This document shows positions 35,412-45,179 of a DNA stretch of 64,000 nt, one piece after another. Below the pieces are notes generated by a model, which was not told the origin of the DNA, did no database searches, and saw only the letters and a program-made list of their open reading frames with translations. Source of the stretch: Cellvibrionaceae bacterium (GTDB taxonomy: Bacteria; Pseudomonadota; Gammaproteobacteria; Pseudomonadales; Cellvibrionaceae). Where the stretch lies: positions 153,184 through 217,183 of the forward strand of contig PANW01000042.1 in NCBI GenBank assembly GCA_002707785.1. The letters are read 5' to 3'. Positions within the stretch are counted from its first letter, which is position 1. Each line of letters starts with the position of its first letter. The position numbers and the translations under genes are program-made.

Positions 35412-38327
35412 ATGACAGCCGTCCATCCCGCGTTCGAGAAACTACGCAGCGAAAAAATTGACTCCCTGCAAGTCACGGTTGAAGAATATCGACATCGCAT
35501 CACTGGCGCCCAGCACATCCATATTGATGCGGACAACAATGAAAACGTATTTCTTGTCGCCTTGAGAACCGTGCCGGAAGACTCAACCGGTGTCGCTCAT
35601 ATCCTAGAACACACCGCACTCTGTGGTAGCGAAAAGTATCCGGTGCGCGATCCGTTCTTCATGATGATTCGACGCTCGCTCAATACCTTCATGAACGCAT
35701 TTACCAGTTCAGACTGGACCGCCTATCCGTTTGCCTCGCAAAACCGTAAAGACTTCAACAATCTCCTCGACGTCTACCTCGATGCGGTATTCTTCTCCCG
35801 TCTCGACCCGTTGGATTTCGCTCAGGAAGGCCATCGCTTTGACTTCGAAGAAGCTGGCAACCCAGACTCAGACTTAGTCTACAAAGGCGTGGTCTTCAAT
35901 GAGATGAAAGGTGCCATGAGCTCAGTACCGTCGCAGCTGTGGCAAACCCTGTGTAAATACGTATTTCCGAGCAACACCTATCACTTCAACAGCGGTGGCG
36001 ATCCAGAAGCAATTCCAGATCTCAGCTATGAACAATTACAGGAGTTTTATAAAACTCACTACCACCCTAGCAATGCCATTTTCATGACCTATGGCGATAT
36101 TGGCGCAGCCGAGCACCAGGGTAAATTTGAAGAACAAGCGCTGGGTCGATTCGACGCGCTAGACAAGGTGATTTCTGTAGCTGATGAGAGACGCTATCTG
36201 GCCCCAGTTCGCGTGGAAGAATCCTACCCCCTTAGTGACGAAGACAATCTCGACGGCAAAACACACGTTGTACTCGGCTGGCTACTGGGCAAGAGCACGG
36301 ATCTGCACGCCACATTGGAGGCGCAATTACTGGCCAGCATACTCTTGGACAACAGTGCCTCCCCCATGCAACACGCACTGGAAACCACTGACCTTGGCAA
36401 CGCCCCCTCCCCTCTATGCGGCTTAGATGACTCCCAAAAAGAACTTACTTTTGTCTGCGGTGTAGAAGGCAGCGATACCGACAAAGCCGATGCCGTAGAA
36501 CAATTAATTCTGCAAGTCATCGAACAAGTCGCGAATGACGGAGTCGCTTACGAGGAGCTGCACTCTGCCTTGCAACAGCTCGAGCTGCATCAGCGAGAAG
36601 TGGGCGGCGACTCCTACCCTTACGGCATGCAGATTATATTTACCGCACTGACCGCAGCAACCCATCGCGGCGACCCTATCTCACTGCTAAATCTGGATCC
36701 TGCTCTAGAGAAAATGCATCACGATATCAAGGATCCTGAGTACATTAAGGGTCTTGCCCAGAAACTGCTGCTAGACAATCAACATCGCGTGCGCCTCACT
36801 TTCAAACCTGATACGCAACTGGGCGACAGAAAAGTACAGGCAGAAAAGGACCGCCTAGCGGCGATTAAATCCGAACTCGATACCGACCAAAAACAGTCTA
36901 TTATCGATTTAGCCAATGCGCTGCAAGAGCGTCAGGTACAAGTGGATGACGAGAGCATTCTCCCCAAAGTTGGGCTCAACGACGTCCCCACCAAGATGCA
37001 CTATACCGCTAAAGATTCAGTATCAGAATCACCAGCGCCACTGACTAGCTACGCAGCCGGCACCAATGGATTGGTGTATCAACAGATCGTGATAGAACTC
37101 CCCCAGCTGAGCGACGAACAACTGCAAACGCTGTCCTACTACGGAATGTTTTTGACCGAGCTAGGAATTGGTGAACGCAGCTATCTCGACGTGCAGCGTT
37201 GGCAAGCTCAAGTCGCCGGCTCCATCTCCGCCTACACCACTATTCGCGGTGCCAGCGATGATGTGCAGAATGTAGATGCCAATCTCACTTTGTCGGCAAA
37301 AGCGCTCAAGAACCAGCAGCCAGAGCTCTGTGAGCTGATGTGGGAGACACTCATGCATGCTCGCTTTGACGAGGTTAATCGCTTGCGTGAGTTGATCGCT
37401 CAAGTGCGAGCGCGCAGAGAACAGAGCGTCACCGGCAACGGTCATAGCCTAGCGATGGCGGCAGCCAGTGCGGGCATGAGCCCCTCGGCAAAAATTTCAC
37501 ACGAACTGAATGGTCTGGCGGGCATACAAACCATCAAGGACTTGGATGACCAGCTCAAAGACGACAGTTTCGCACAGGTCTTCAGCGCGCAACTGAAAGA
37601 GCTTCATGGATTGGTTGTAAAGGCGCCACGCCAATACCTTTTGGTTGCTGAAAAAGAAGCCCTACCCAACTACCAAGAGACACTGCGAAAAAGCTGGGCG
37701 ACCGGCGCCACAGAGATAGACAGCAGATTCTCCTTGCCCCCTATTAGTGAGCAACTCTCGCAGGCGTGGATTACTAATACCCAAGTCAACTTCTGCGCTA
37801 AAGCCTATCCCACTGTCGCCATGGAACACCCAGATGCCGCTCCGCTCACGGTGCTAGGCGGCTTTTTACGCAACGGCTATCTACATCGAGTCATTCGCGA
37901 ACAAGGCGGGGCCTATGGCGGTGGAGCCAGTCAAGATAGCAACACGGCATCCTTCCGTTTGTTCTCCTATCGCGATCCTCGCTTGGCAGAGACTCTGAAG
38001 GATTTTGATGCGGCCATCGATTGGCTGCTCAATGAAGAGCACGAAGCCCAACCGCTGGAAGAAGCCATTTTGGGTGTTGTCAGCTCGCTAGATAAACCCA
38101 GCTCTCCTGCCGGCGAAGCCAAACAAACGTTCCATGCCGAGTTGTTTGGTCGAACCAGAGAGAAACGGGAACAGTTTAGGCAACGAGTACTAGAAGTGAG
38201 CTTGGATGATCTAAAACGAGTTGCTTTGAATTATTTGCAACCGGAGAAAGCCAGTATTGCAATCATCACAGGCAGCAGTAACCTAGACACAGCAAAAGAG
38301 CTGGAACTGGATGTCATCAACCTGTAG
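35412..38327 (+). CDS. M16C insulinase-family metallopeptidase (presequence protease-like)
   Basis: A 971-residue zinc peptidase made of four M16 domains in one chain. The inverted zinc motif is HILEH (H63, E66, H67) in VAHILEHTALCGSEKYPVRDPFFMM, and the third ligand is in VFNEMKGAMS. The C-terminal half has the substrate-binding segment GGAYGGGASQD with the conserved Arg/Tyr region near FRLFSYRDPR. It resembles PreP and Cym1, which degrade short peptides inside a closed chamber. No signal peptide is seen, so it is cytoplasmic. GAGG lies about 8 bases before the ATG. Confidence 0.93.
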   Translation: MTAVHPAFEKLRSEKIDSLQVTVEEYRHRITGAQHIHIDADNNENVFLVALRTVPEDSTGVAHILEHTALCGSEKYPVRDPFFMMIRRSLNTFMNAFTSSDWTAYPFASQNRKDFNNLLDVYLDAVFFSRLDPLDFAQEGHRFDFEEAGNPDSDLVYKGVVFNEMKGAMSSVPSQLWQTLCKYVFPSNTYHFNSGGDPEAIPDLSYEQLQEFYKTHYHPSNAIFMTYGDIGAAEHQGKFEEQALGRFDALDKVISVADERRYLAPVRVEESYPLSDEDNLDGKTHVVLGWLLGKSTDLHATLEAQLLASILLDNSASPMQHALETTDLGNAPSPLCGLDDSQKELTFVCGVEGSDTDKADAVEQLILQVIEQVANDGVAYEELHSALQQLELHQREVGGDSYPYGMQIIFTALTAATHRGDPISLLNLDPALEKMHHDIKDPEYIKGLAQKLLLDNQHRVRLTFKPDTQLGDRKVQAEKDRLAAIKSELDTDQKQSIIDLANALQERQVQVDDESILPKVGLNDVPTKMHYTAKDSVSESPAPLTSYAAGTNGLVYQQIVIELPQLSDEQLQTLSYYGMFLTELGIGERSYLDVQRWQAQVAGSISAYTTIRGASDDVQNVDANLTLSAKALKNQQPELCELMWETLMHARFDEVNRLRELIAQVRARREQSVTGNGHSLAMAAASAGMSPSAKISHELNGLAGIQTIKDLDDQLKDDSFAQVFSAQLKELHGLVVKAPRQYLLVAEKEALPNYQETLRKSWATGATEIDSRFSLPPISEQLSQAWITNTQVNFCAKAYPTVAMEHPDAAPLTVLGGFLRNGYLHRVIREQGGAYGGGASQDSNTASFRLFSYRDPRLAETLKDFDAAIDWLLNEEHEAQPLEEAILGVVSSLDKPSSPAGEAKQTFHAELFGRTREKREQFRQRVLEVSLDDLKRVALNYLQPEKASIAIITGSSNLDTAKELELDVINL

Positions 38328-38336
38328 ATGATCAAC

Positions 38337-38370
38337 TCCCCTCTGCCAAGCCTAGCGCAGGGGGGATTTC
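38337..38370 (+). terminator. intrinsic terminator after the M16C peptidase gene
   Basis: TCCCCTCTGC pairs with GCAGGGGGGA (10 bp, one G-T pair) around a 10-base loop, followed by TTTCT. It starts 9 bases after the stop codon. Confidence 0.8.
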
Positions 38371-38438
38371 TCGGCAGAACAACCATCTAAATCCGCCAAA
38401 CTCTTTAGCTCAAGCGATCAGCTTGCATTGCTGCCCTT

Positions 38439-38903
38439 CTATTTATCATCTGCGCCGAACGACTTCAGCATCGCATCCATGTGAATAGCATTGGACAGCA
38501 TCGGTTTGCTGTTTGAATCGTAGGCTTTGAAATAACTCACCTGCTCAGTTTTGGGATTAACATAGCAGTAGATATTGACACTTTCCTGTTGAGTGTATTC
38601 ACCCACATTGCCATCCAACATCACCACATAGACATTGCGACTGTCCTGAAAGCGTGTGGAGTGCCAATTAACACTACTGTGTAATAGGCGACCTTCGAAT
38701 TTTTCTTTCGCCTCTACCTCACAAACTCGCGCGGCATCAAGCGAATCAAAACGAACAAGCTCCACGGGTTTTGCTGCTGAATCTGAAAAATGAAAATCGT
38801 AATTCTGACCGCCCGCATAATAAGCAGTCATTAGAGAGGTTGGCACGACGATCGCTGAGCCGCCTAGACACCAAAGAAGGAATTGCTTGAAAGGTAATAA
38901 CAT
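38439..38903 (-). CDS. exported or membrane-anchored hypothetical protein
   Basis: A 154-residue protein with an N-terminal membrane segment (FLLWCLGGSAIVVPTSLMTAYY) that may be an anchor or a signal peptide. The rest is soluble and probably periplasmic, with VCEVEAKEKFEGR and VNIYCYVNPKTEQVSYFKAY; two cysteines (in RVCEV and NIYCYV) could pair. No family recognised. It stands alone, with 280 bases before it. Confidence 0.6.
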   Translation of the reverse strand: MLLPFKQFLLWCLGGSAIVVPTSLMTAYYAGGQNYDFHFSDSAAKPVELVRFDSLDAARVCEVEAKEKFEGRLLHSSVNWHSTRFQDSRNVYVVMLDGNVGEYTQQESVNIYCYVNPKTEQVSYFKAYDSNSKPMLSNAIHMDAMLKSFGADDK

Positions 38904-39184
38904 AGTTTCATTGCCTGTCGGTAACCGTTCGACCCATCCACTTTCTTGGGCACTGGCTTTGCGTCCCGAAATTACTTTCGGTTTGCCTTTTCCGGCGGCA
39001 GGTAATTGTCACTTACAATCCCGACCACTAGAAACTCTTTTAGGCGCCAAATAATCGACACCAATACTGCGCATTTGTTGTCGCGTGAAGACTTCTGTGA
39101 AGCTGGCCGACAACAAACGGCTAACGGATCACATTTTGACCATTTTCTACGGCCGAGTCAAATTTATCGATCAAAAAAACACCG

Positions 39185-39628
39185 TCAGGATCCGTAAGCA
39201 ACTTGCTGCATCGTGACGGGAAAATCTTCCAGCATCCATGAGAAATACCCCGACCGGAAATAGTAGACTTGCCTAAATCCCCAATACACTGAAACGGCCG
39301 ATGCATATGCACTGCGCAAACAGTTAGAGCTGTTGCAATAGATCACGAGCGGGGTTTGTCGTGTAATGCCATTAGCACCGTACAGCTTAGAAAAATCACG
39401 CTGAAAATCTAGATGGATAGCGCCATCGATATGGCCAATTTTCCACTCATCATCGCCGCGCACATCGATGAAAACAGCACCTTGATCATAGAGTTGTTTA
39501 GCCTCAAATACATCAATGGTTCTAGCACCACTAATCGCCATGGGCGACTGATCGGCGGCCGATATACAGGAGAAAAGGAATAGACTTACAAGGACGACTA
39601 ACTGCCAGAGGCTGACCAAAGGTTTCAT
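39185..39628 (-). CDS. exported single-domain rhodanese-like protein
   Basis: A 147-residue protein with a Sec signal peptide (LVSLWQLVVLVSLFLFSCISAADQ) and a rhodanese domain: AKQLYDQGAVFIDVRGDDEWKIGHIDGAIHLD and YCNSSNCLRSAYASAV. The catalytic loop CNSSNCLRS is longer than the common C-x4-R and has a second cysteine, as in CXXCW-type periplasmic rhodaneses. It would transfer or carry sulfane sulfur in the periplasm; the partner is unknown. Confidence 0.83.
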   Translation of the reverse strand: MKPLVSLWQLVVLVSLFLFSCISAADQSPMAISGARTIDVFEAKQLYDQGAVFIDVRGDDEWKIGHIDGAIHLDFQRDFSKLYGANGITRQTPLVIYCNSSNCLRSAYASAVSVYWGFRQVYYFRSGYFSWMLEDFPVTMQQVAYGS

Positions 39629-39756
39629 GCATTCTCCAGAAACTTCTCACTCTTTTAAGAAGTGTAGGAGACAATTAAGGTCTAACTTAGTGTGTTTTCA
39701 TCTAAGGGATAGTCCCACGTACTGGGAGTTTGGTTCTAACAAAAAGCTACAGAACT

Positions 39757-40152
39757 CTAGCCTGGCGTAAGTGCTTCAAGAAGGTTTTCCTCCTCCCCGT
39801 CTAGCCATAGCTTTTGCACAAGATCATCTTTGAGCTCAACAAATAGCAACCGTTCGCGAGTGTCGGTACTGCGCTGCTGAAACAGAAGAAATATGCGAAC
39901 CCGCTGTTGAACCTGTTCCGAAAAGCGGTAGGTGTAGGTAAGTGTTTCATCAGACTCCTTGATAGTGGAGGCCGGCCCCAAGTGCTTTTCCAACCACAGA
40001 CGATTGGTTTGGCCGACTTCAATTTGATCAATAGTCTTTGAGGGTACTGCCCTATCACTTGAGCGGTAAGAAACATCCTCAGTAATGCTAATCAATTCAC
40101 AACCAGACGAAAACACAATGGCGATTAGAGAAAACAAGGCTCCGCAGCGCAT
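39757..40152 (-). CDS. outer-membrane-type lipoprotein, BamE/SmpA-like
   Basis: A 131-residue protein with a lipoprotein signal peptide (LFSLIAIVFSSGC; lipobox cysteine C18). The mature part resembles the small BamE/SmpA fold: IDQIEVGQTNRLWLEKHLGPASTIKESDETLTYTYRF then FVELKDDLVQKL. It is not BamE itself by length and position. It starts 13 bases after the DUF2802 stop and may be the last gene of the chemotaxis operon. Confidence 0.65.
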   Translation of the reverse strand: MRCGALFSLIAIVFSSGCELISITEDVSYRSSDRAVPSKTIDQIEVGQTNRLWLEKHLGPASTIKESDETLTYTYRFSEQVQQRVRIFLLFQQRSTDTRERLLFVELKDDLVQKLWLDGEEENLLEALTPG

Positions 40153-40165
40153 CTCAAGCTACCTT

Positions 40166-40597
40166 TCAGGCCGCCTGATGAACTTGACTGTGCATCAACT
40201 TCATCAGCGATGCCTCTGCCCTAGAGATTCCGCAACGGCGCGCCACTTCGTCAGCATCAAGCCCAGCACTCACCAAAGAAGCCGCGTCTTTAAGCTCTTC
40301 ATCAATAACAGACCCTGTGGACGAGGCTGGAGAACGAGACACCTTTCCTGAAACCTGCTCATCTTGATGGCGTTGAGTCAGCTGTTTCTCCAGCGCGATT
40401 AAACGCTTCCCCATGCCCATTGCACTGGAATTAGATACTTGCTGATTGTGATCCAAGCGTTGGTAGAGCTTTTGGGTCAAGGCAGCCTGCTTGCGCATAC
40501 GCGAGACACTAGCAATGGCAATGACGACAGCCAAAACACTGACAAAAGTCGACACCATCAAACCAATTTCTAACATCCAGCTTTCTGACAAGATCAC
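40166..40597 (-). CDS. DUF2802 domain protein of the chemotaxis cluster
   Basis: A 143-residue protein with an N-terminal membrane segment (residues 11-31), a coiled-coil-like middle and the C-terminal DUF2802 domain (DEELKDAASLVSAGLDADEVARRCGISRAEASLMKLM), which looks like a small DNA-binding-type helix-turn-helix. It follows cheW by 26 bases, as in Pseudomonas. Its role in motility is not known. Confidence 0.85.
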   Translation of the reverse strand: MILSESWMLEIGLMVSTFVSVLAVVIAIASVSRMRKQAALTQKLYQRLDHNQQVSNSSAMGMGKRLIALEKQLTQRHQDEQVSGKVSRSPASSTGSVIDEELKDAASLVSAGLDADEVARRCGISRAEASLMKLMHSQVHQAA

Positions 40598-40623
40598 AAC
40601 GCTACCTCCACCGGGAAGCTCGA

Positions 40624-41124
40624 CTATACGCTTTCGAGCTCAGCCCATTCCTCATCGGTAAGCAACTTATCCAATTCAACCAAAATAAGTAGCTCATCAT
40701 TTTTATGACAAACTCCCTGAATGAATTTGGCACTTTCGTCATTGCCAACATTGGGAGCAGTTTCCATTTCAGACTGACGCAGATAAACCACTTCGGCAAC
40801 ACTGTCGACTAAAATACCTACCACGTGATTATCGGCCTCAATAATCACAATTCGTGTATTGTCAGTCAGCTCACCAGAGGTCAAACCAAAGCGGTGTCGC
40901 GTGTCAATCACGGTCACCACGTTGCCCCGAAGATTAATAATACCCAACACATAAGGAGGCGCACCAGGTACCGGGGCTATCTCGGAATAACGCAACACCT
41001 CTTGCACTTGCATCACGTTGATGCCGTATGTTTCACCTGCCAGTTTGAACGTCACCCACTGTAGAATGGGGTCGTCACTGGTTTTGCTTTTCGCAGAGCT
41101 GGTTGCCATAAATTCAGTCCTCAA
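40624..41124 (-). CDS. cheW: chemotaxis coupling protein CheW
   Basis: A 166-residue CheW domain protein that couples chemoreceptors to CheA. Typical text: FKLAGETYGINVMQVQEVLRYSEIAPVPGAPPYVLGIINLRGNVVTVIDTRHRFGL and VVGILVDSVAEVVYL. The first 20 residues are a Ser-rich extension. It lies 222 bases from parP and 26 bases before the DUF2802 gene. Confidence 0.95.
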   Translation of the reverse strand: MRTEFMATSSAKSKTSDDPILQWVTFKLAGETYGINVMQVQEVLRYSEIAPVPGAPPYVLGIINLRGNVVTVIDTRHRFGLTSGELTDNTRIVIIEADNHVVGILVDSVAEVVYLRQSEMETAPNVGNDESAKFIQGVCHKNDELLILVELDKLLTDEEWAELESV

Positions 41125-41346
41125 AAGGTTCCAGTAGTGTTATCCATAGAGTGCTGCCACATCGCTTCGCTACCGCCAAGCCATGTACTATTGATGCCAT
41201 TCCGAGCTAAAACGCTATCTTGAACCAAGGATAAGCGTCAAAAATCAATCGGAACCACCACCTTAATATAGTTAATAGCAGCTTCTATGCCAGTGTATCG
41301 ACTGTAAAAGAGATAAGTTGAGTGCCAGCGGGGAAACAATCTCCCA

Positions 41347-42288
41347 TCAGGCCTTCAAGGGATCTTGTTTCGAACCGGCCTGATCGGCTTCCGACAGCAG
41401 CCGCCCCATGGTCGCGATATCGAGGAGCGCGCACATATGTTGCTTTACCGTGCCCGCTAGCCAAGGTCGTTTGGCGCGCTCTCCGCGCCATTTCACATCA
41501 TCAGGCTCCAAACTGATAGGTTGATTTACGGCATCCACCGCCAACCCCCAAGGCAGTCCGTTGATAGAAATTACATATTTGGCGGCATCCAAGAAAGAAT
41601 CTTGGTAGCGCTCAGGCATCACGAACTTGGCGGTGTTGATGGTTCGTATTTTGCCGACTGGAGTGGGCTGCAACCCCATGAACCATTCGGCCTGACCAAA
41701 CAAAGGCGTCAGCTCTTCGGTGAGGGGCTGAATTTGGCCCAACGCGATCAGTGGTACCGCCAGTGTTAGGCCCGCCACCTCAAACAACAGCACTTCAAAT
41801 CGTTCTTGAGCCCACTGCGGACGCCCATTGCTCAACCACCGCAGCCCATCGTCCAAATCCGCCTCAACACTAACATCATCCTCAAGCGCAACGGCATTCT
41901 CGGGCTCTCCATTGTCGGGCTCCGCATTCTGCGGCTTTGTTATCACTGGCGAGACTTTTAGCTCTGGAATCACAACCGGATTCTCGAGCTTCACCTCTGA
42001 CCTCACTTCTGGCTCTGCAATGACGGCCTGCTCAACTGCCAAGGGTTGAGTCTCTGTCTTTGTAGGCACGACTTTAGGGGGGGCTGACGTTAACAATTTG
42101 GCCAGCTTTTCCCGCGCCACCTGTTCTCGCTCGGGCGCATGCTCTATGGATGGTGCAGTTTCAGCCTGACGGCGGGTTTTAACTTGAGGAGCGGGTTCTT
42201 GAGCGTCTGGAGCTAACAGTTGTTGCGGCTCTTCGGCAACCAGTAAATCGTCAAAATACCCTTGAAGCGTCTCTTGTGGCGAGGTCAC
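41347..42288 (-). CDS. parP: CheW-like polar localisation protein ParP
   Basis: A 313-residue protein with a Pro/Glu-rich N-terminal 155 residues and a C-terminal CheW-like (AIF) domain (FEVLLFEVAGLTLAVPLIALGQI ... IRTINTAKFVMPERYQ ... WLAGTVKQHMCALLDIATMGRLL). In Vibrio, ParP binds ParC and the CheA LID region to keep polar arrays in place; the overlap of its start with the end of parC (ATGA) supports the same pair here. Confidence 0.88.
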   Translation of the reverse strand: MTSPQETLQGYFDDLLVAEEPQQLLAPDAQEPAPQVKTRRQAETAPSIEHAPEREQVAREKLAKLLTSAPPKVVPTKTETQPLAVEQAVIAEPEVRSEVKLENPVVIPELKVSPVITKPQNAEPDNGEPENAVALEDDVSVEADLDDGLRWLSNGRPQWAQERFEVLLFEVAGLTLAVPLIALGQIQPLTEELTPLFGQAEWFMGLQPTPVGKIRTINTAKFVMPERYQDSFLDAAKYVISINGLPWGLAVDAVNQPISLEPDDVKWRGERAKRPWLAGTVKQHMCALLDIATMGRLLSEADQAGSKQDPLKA

Positions 42289-43091
42289 AGAATGCCTCCC
42301 GCTTCGCTAAGCACGGGCTTTGCACTGCGCGCCAATTGCCACTTCAGCAACGAGCGATAAGCCTCTACCGCTCGACTATCGGGTTGAAACAAATGCGGAG
42401 GCACGCCCGCCTTACTCGCGTCTCTCAACTTCGTATCCACGGGCACTTTGCCTGGCCACACACAATCCGAATAAGTATTGCGTATCGCACGCAAACTATT
42501 GACCGATGCCTGAGTTCGGCGATCAAACATGGTAGGCACAACACTGTACGGCAAAGGATGCTTTCTCGATTTACTCATCATAGTGAGGGTTTGAACCATG
42601 CGCTCAAGCCCCTTTAACGCAAGAAATTCAGTTTGTACGGGGATCAATAGCTGCTGACAAGCTGCCAAAGCGTTGATCATAAGCACGCCCAACAGCGGCG
42701 GGCAATCGATCAAGACAATATCAAATTCATCTTTGATCATAGCCAGCGCCCTCCCCAGCACTAGCCCCATGCCATCACCACTGATCGCTTGACGCTCTAA
42801 TGTCGCGAGAGCCATAGCGGCAGGAATTAGTGAGACCCCCTCAAATTCGGTATCGACAATGCACTGTTGCACCAGTGCACTGGATAGCTCCGTTCGTCGC
42901 TGGAACAGAGTGAAAGTACTTAACTCAACCTGATCGGGTTCAAACCGAAAATAACTACTTAGGGAGCCGTGCGGATCTAGGTCCACCAGCAAAACACGCC
43001 TCCCCTGCTCGGCGCATAAACCGCCAAGGGAAACCGTTGTGGTGGTCTTTCCAACCCCACCCTTTTGATTTGCTACTGTCCAGACGAGCAA
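42285..43091 (-). CDS. parC: ParA-like ATPase ParC of the chemotaxis cluster
   Basis: A 268-residue ParA/MinD-type ATPase. The deviant Walker A is NQKGGVGKTTTTVSLGGL (residues 8-25), and Walker B lies in DIVLIDCPPLLGVLMINAL. It should form a polar gradient or cap that places chemotaxis arrays, with ParP as adaptor. The position between motD and parP/cheW is that of the PA1462 type. This is a localisation ATPase, not a plasmid partition gene: no parB or parS site follows. Confidence 0.9.
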   Translation of the reverse strand: MLVWTVANQKGGVGKTTTTVSLGGLCAEQGRRVLLVDLDPHGSLSSYFRFEPDQVELSTFTLFQRRTELSSALVQQCIVDTEFEGVSLIPAAMALATLERQAISGDGMGLVLGRALAMIKDEFDIVLIDCPPLLGVLMINALAACQQLLIPVQTEFLALKGLERMVQTLTMMSKSRKHPLPYSVVPTMFDRRTQASVNSLRAIRNTYSDCVWPGKVPVDTKLRDASKAGVPPHLFQPDSRAVEAYRSLLKWQLARSAKPVLSEAGGIL

Positions 43092-43306
43092 TACATCAAC
43101 CCTTTAATTTTACTAAACATTTCTAGATCACAGCTGTCTCTTAAACGCCACACCAAAGCAGATTCACCACTTATTTGGCACATCAAGTTCAAGCTTCATT
43201 AACGTACAATTCAACCGGATCTATTTTACCTCACCGAAGCCGTGATGAGTGTCAATTCAATGACTTTTAGTGCTTTCAACCAAATTGAAGCAAAGCCTAT
43301 GCCGTC

Positions 43307-44413
43307 TCAGTTACGCTCCAGTGTAGGATCACTGCTAAACAGCAAGCCACCGCCCTCTAACTCGATCGGTTGAATCTCCCCTACGGGCGCCAATCTATCG
43401 CCTGAAGCGCTAGCCTCCTCGGTGTCGCCGCCGCCATCAACTTCGCCAGGTGTGTCACTCTGCTCGGCCAATAGCTGCCCTAGAACATCCGTTGCTTCTG
43501 CATCCTCAGTTACAACATCTGCTTCTTGAGAGCTCTGAAGGATATTGTCAGCTGGATCTTCAGTGTCAGCCTGTGGCTGGGGGAATGGCTCCGAGTCTTC
43601 ACGAACTGCCGGTGTTACAGCCTGAGCAATCTCTGACTGAGACTCTACCTCTGGGCGTTCAACCCGCTCTCGAGCAATCATCAATGCCACCCGACGGTTA
43701 ATCGCTCGTCCTTCAGCGGTAGCATTATCGGCTAATGGTTGGTGCTCTCCATAACCCACTGCGGACAGACGATCGGGGTTTACCTCCCCGCGCTGCAGTA
43801 ATTTGACCACCGCTGCTGCACGAGCGGCAGACAACTCCCAGTTACTGGGAAATTGCACGTTGCGAATAGGCACATTGTCAGTGAAACCTTCTACCTGAAC
43901 AGGATTGTCAAAATCTTTAAGAATCTTCGCCACATCTGAAAATATAGATTCAGCCTGTAAGCTGGGCTCCGCGTCTCCAGTATCAAACAAGATGCTCGCG
44001 TTCAGTTGTATTTCCAACCAGAATTCATTGCTGTTGATGGTAATAACATCGTCATTGATTAAGTCTGAGAATTCATCTTCGAACAAATCGGACAGCTGAG
44101 GAAGATCCGCTGTTCGGTCGAAGGCTCCATCGCCGTTCATCGCGTGATTGACATCCTCTTCACCACCATCGGGAATAACACTGGGATCGGCGCGCAGCTG
44201 AGGATCACCCACTTGAATAGGGTCGAGTGTCCTGGGGACGGCTTCCGTAAAGACATGATTCAAGGTTTCGGAAAGTACTCGATATTTACTTTCATTCACT
44301 TGAGAGATGGAATACATCACTACAAAAAACGCGAACAACAAGGTGATAAAGTCAGCGTAAGAAATTAGCCAGCGTTCGTGATGTACGGTTTCTTCGACTC
44401 TACGCCTGACCAT
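43307..44413 (-). CDS. motD: flagellar motor stator protein MotD (MotB family)
   Basis: A 368-residue MotB-type stator subunit. One membrane helix near residues 18-40 carries the ion-site Asp (ISYADFITLLFAFFVVMYS); the OmpA-like peptidoglycan domain follows around 140-245 (LNASILFDTGDAEPSL, VQVEGFTDNVPI, NWELSAARAAAVVKLL, NRRVALMI). The last 120 residues are a long acidic, repeat-poor tail not seen in E. coli MotB. It is 15 bases downstream of motC. Confidence 0.94.
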   Translation of the reverse strand: MVRRRVEETVHHERWLISYADFITLLFAFFVVMYSISQVNESKYRVLSETLNHVFTEAVPRTLDPIQVGDPQLRADPSVIPDGGEEDVNHAMNGDGAFDRTADLPQLSDLFEDEFSDLINDDVITINSNEFWLEIQLNASILFDTGDAEPSLQAESIFSDVAKILKDFDNPVQVEGFTDNVPIRNVQFPSNWELSAARAAAVVKLLQRGEVNPDRLSAVGYGEHQPLADNATAEGRAINRRVALMIARERVERPEVESQSEIAQAVTPAVREDSEPFPQPQADTEDPADNILQSSQEADVVTEDAEATDVLGQLLAEQSDTPGEVDGGGDTEEASASGDRLAPVGEIQPIELEGGGLLFSSDPTLERN

Positions 44414-44428
44414 TGCATTGCCCCGGCC

Positions 44429-45169
44429 TTACGGCAAGTAGCTCTCGAGTTTAGTTTCAATCGACCTTGGATTTTCCCCTTCCGCGATAGAAACAATGCC
44501 CTCGATAATAAGCTCTCGATATTGAGACTGTTGATGCACACAAGCTTTTATTTTATTGGCAATGGGCAGCAAAAAAAGATTGGCAAAACCCACTCCGTAG
44601 ATGGTTGCCACGAACGCAATCGCAATACCTGGACCCAACTCGTTAGGATCAGCCAAGTTTCGCATCACGTGAATCAACCCCATCACGGCTCCGATAATCC
44701 CTATGGTCGGCGAATAACCTCCCATGGATTCAAAAAAGCGAGCAGCGTCGAGATCACGCTGCTCTTTCACAATCATATCGGTTTCCAATACACGACGAAT
44801 GGATTCTGTTTCGCTGCCATCCACCAACAACTGCAATCCCTTTTGAGCGAAAGCGTCTTTCTCACTTTCGGCCATAGTTTCTAAGCCCAGCAAACCCTCT
44901 TTTCTAGCAGCCACGGCCCAAAGAACAATACGCTGCAATCCCTCATCAAATAATTTTACCGGAGGATTAAACACCCAAGGAAACACTGAAAACGCACGGC
45001 GCATTTGATCCCAGGGTGTTTGCAACATGGCAGCCCCGAGCGTGCCACCAATCACAATAATAGCCGCTGGGCCGTTGATCAAAGACTGCCAACTCCCCCC
45101 CTCCATAAAGTTGCCACCTATCAAAGCTGCAACTCCGAGAATAACGCCTAGTAAACTGAGAATATCCAT
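44429..45169 (-). CDS. motC: flagellar motor stator protein MotC (MotA family)
   Basis: A 246-residue four-helix MotA-type stator subunit (MDILSLLGVILGVAAL, GPAAIIVIGGTLGAAMLQTP, the cytoplasmic loop with ESMGGYSPTIGIIGAVMGLIHVM, GIAIAFVATIYGVGFANLFLLPIANKIK). The ATG at 45169 is chosen: the longer ORF form would overlap cheB, while this leaves 10 bases between them. With MotD it forms the stator; the driving ion cannot be told from sequence alone. Confidence 0.94.
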   Translation of the reverse strand: MDILSLLGVILGVAALIGGNFMEGGSWQSLINGPAAIIVIGGTLGAAMLQTPWDQMRRAFSVFPWVFNPPVKLFDEGLQRIVLWAVAARKEGLLGLETMAESEKDAFAQKGLQLLVDGSETESIRRVLETDMIVKEQRDLDAARFFESMGGYSPTIGIIGAVMGLIHVMRNLADPNELGPGIAIAFVATIYGVGFANLFLLPIANKIKACVHQQSQYRELIIEGIVSIAEGENPRSIETKLESYLP

Positions 45170-45179
45170 AAAAAATGCC

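Noticed and set aside
42285-43091. ParA-like protein as a sign of a plasmid or phage partition system
   Set aside because: No ParB or parS site; the position between motD and the CheW-like ParP gene identifies the chemotaxis ATPase ParC.
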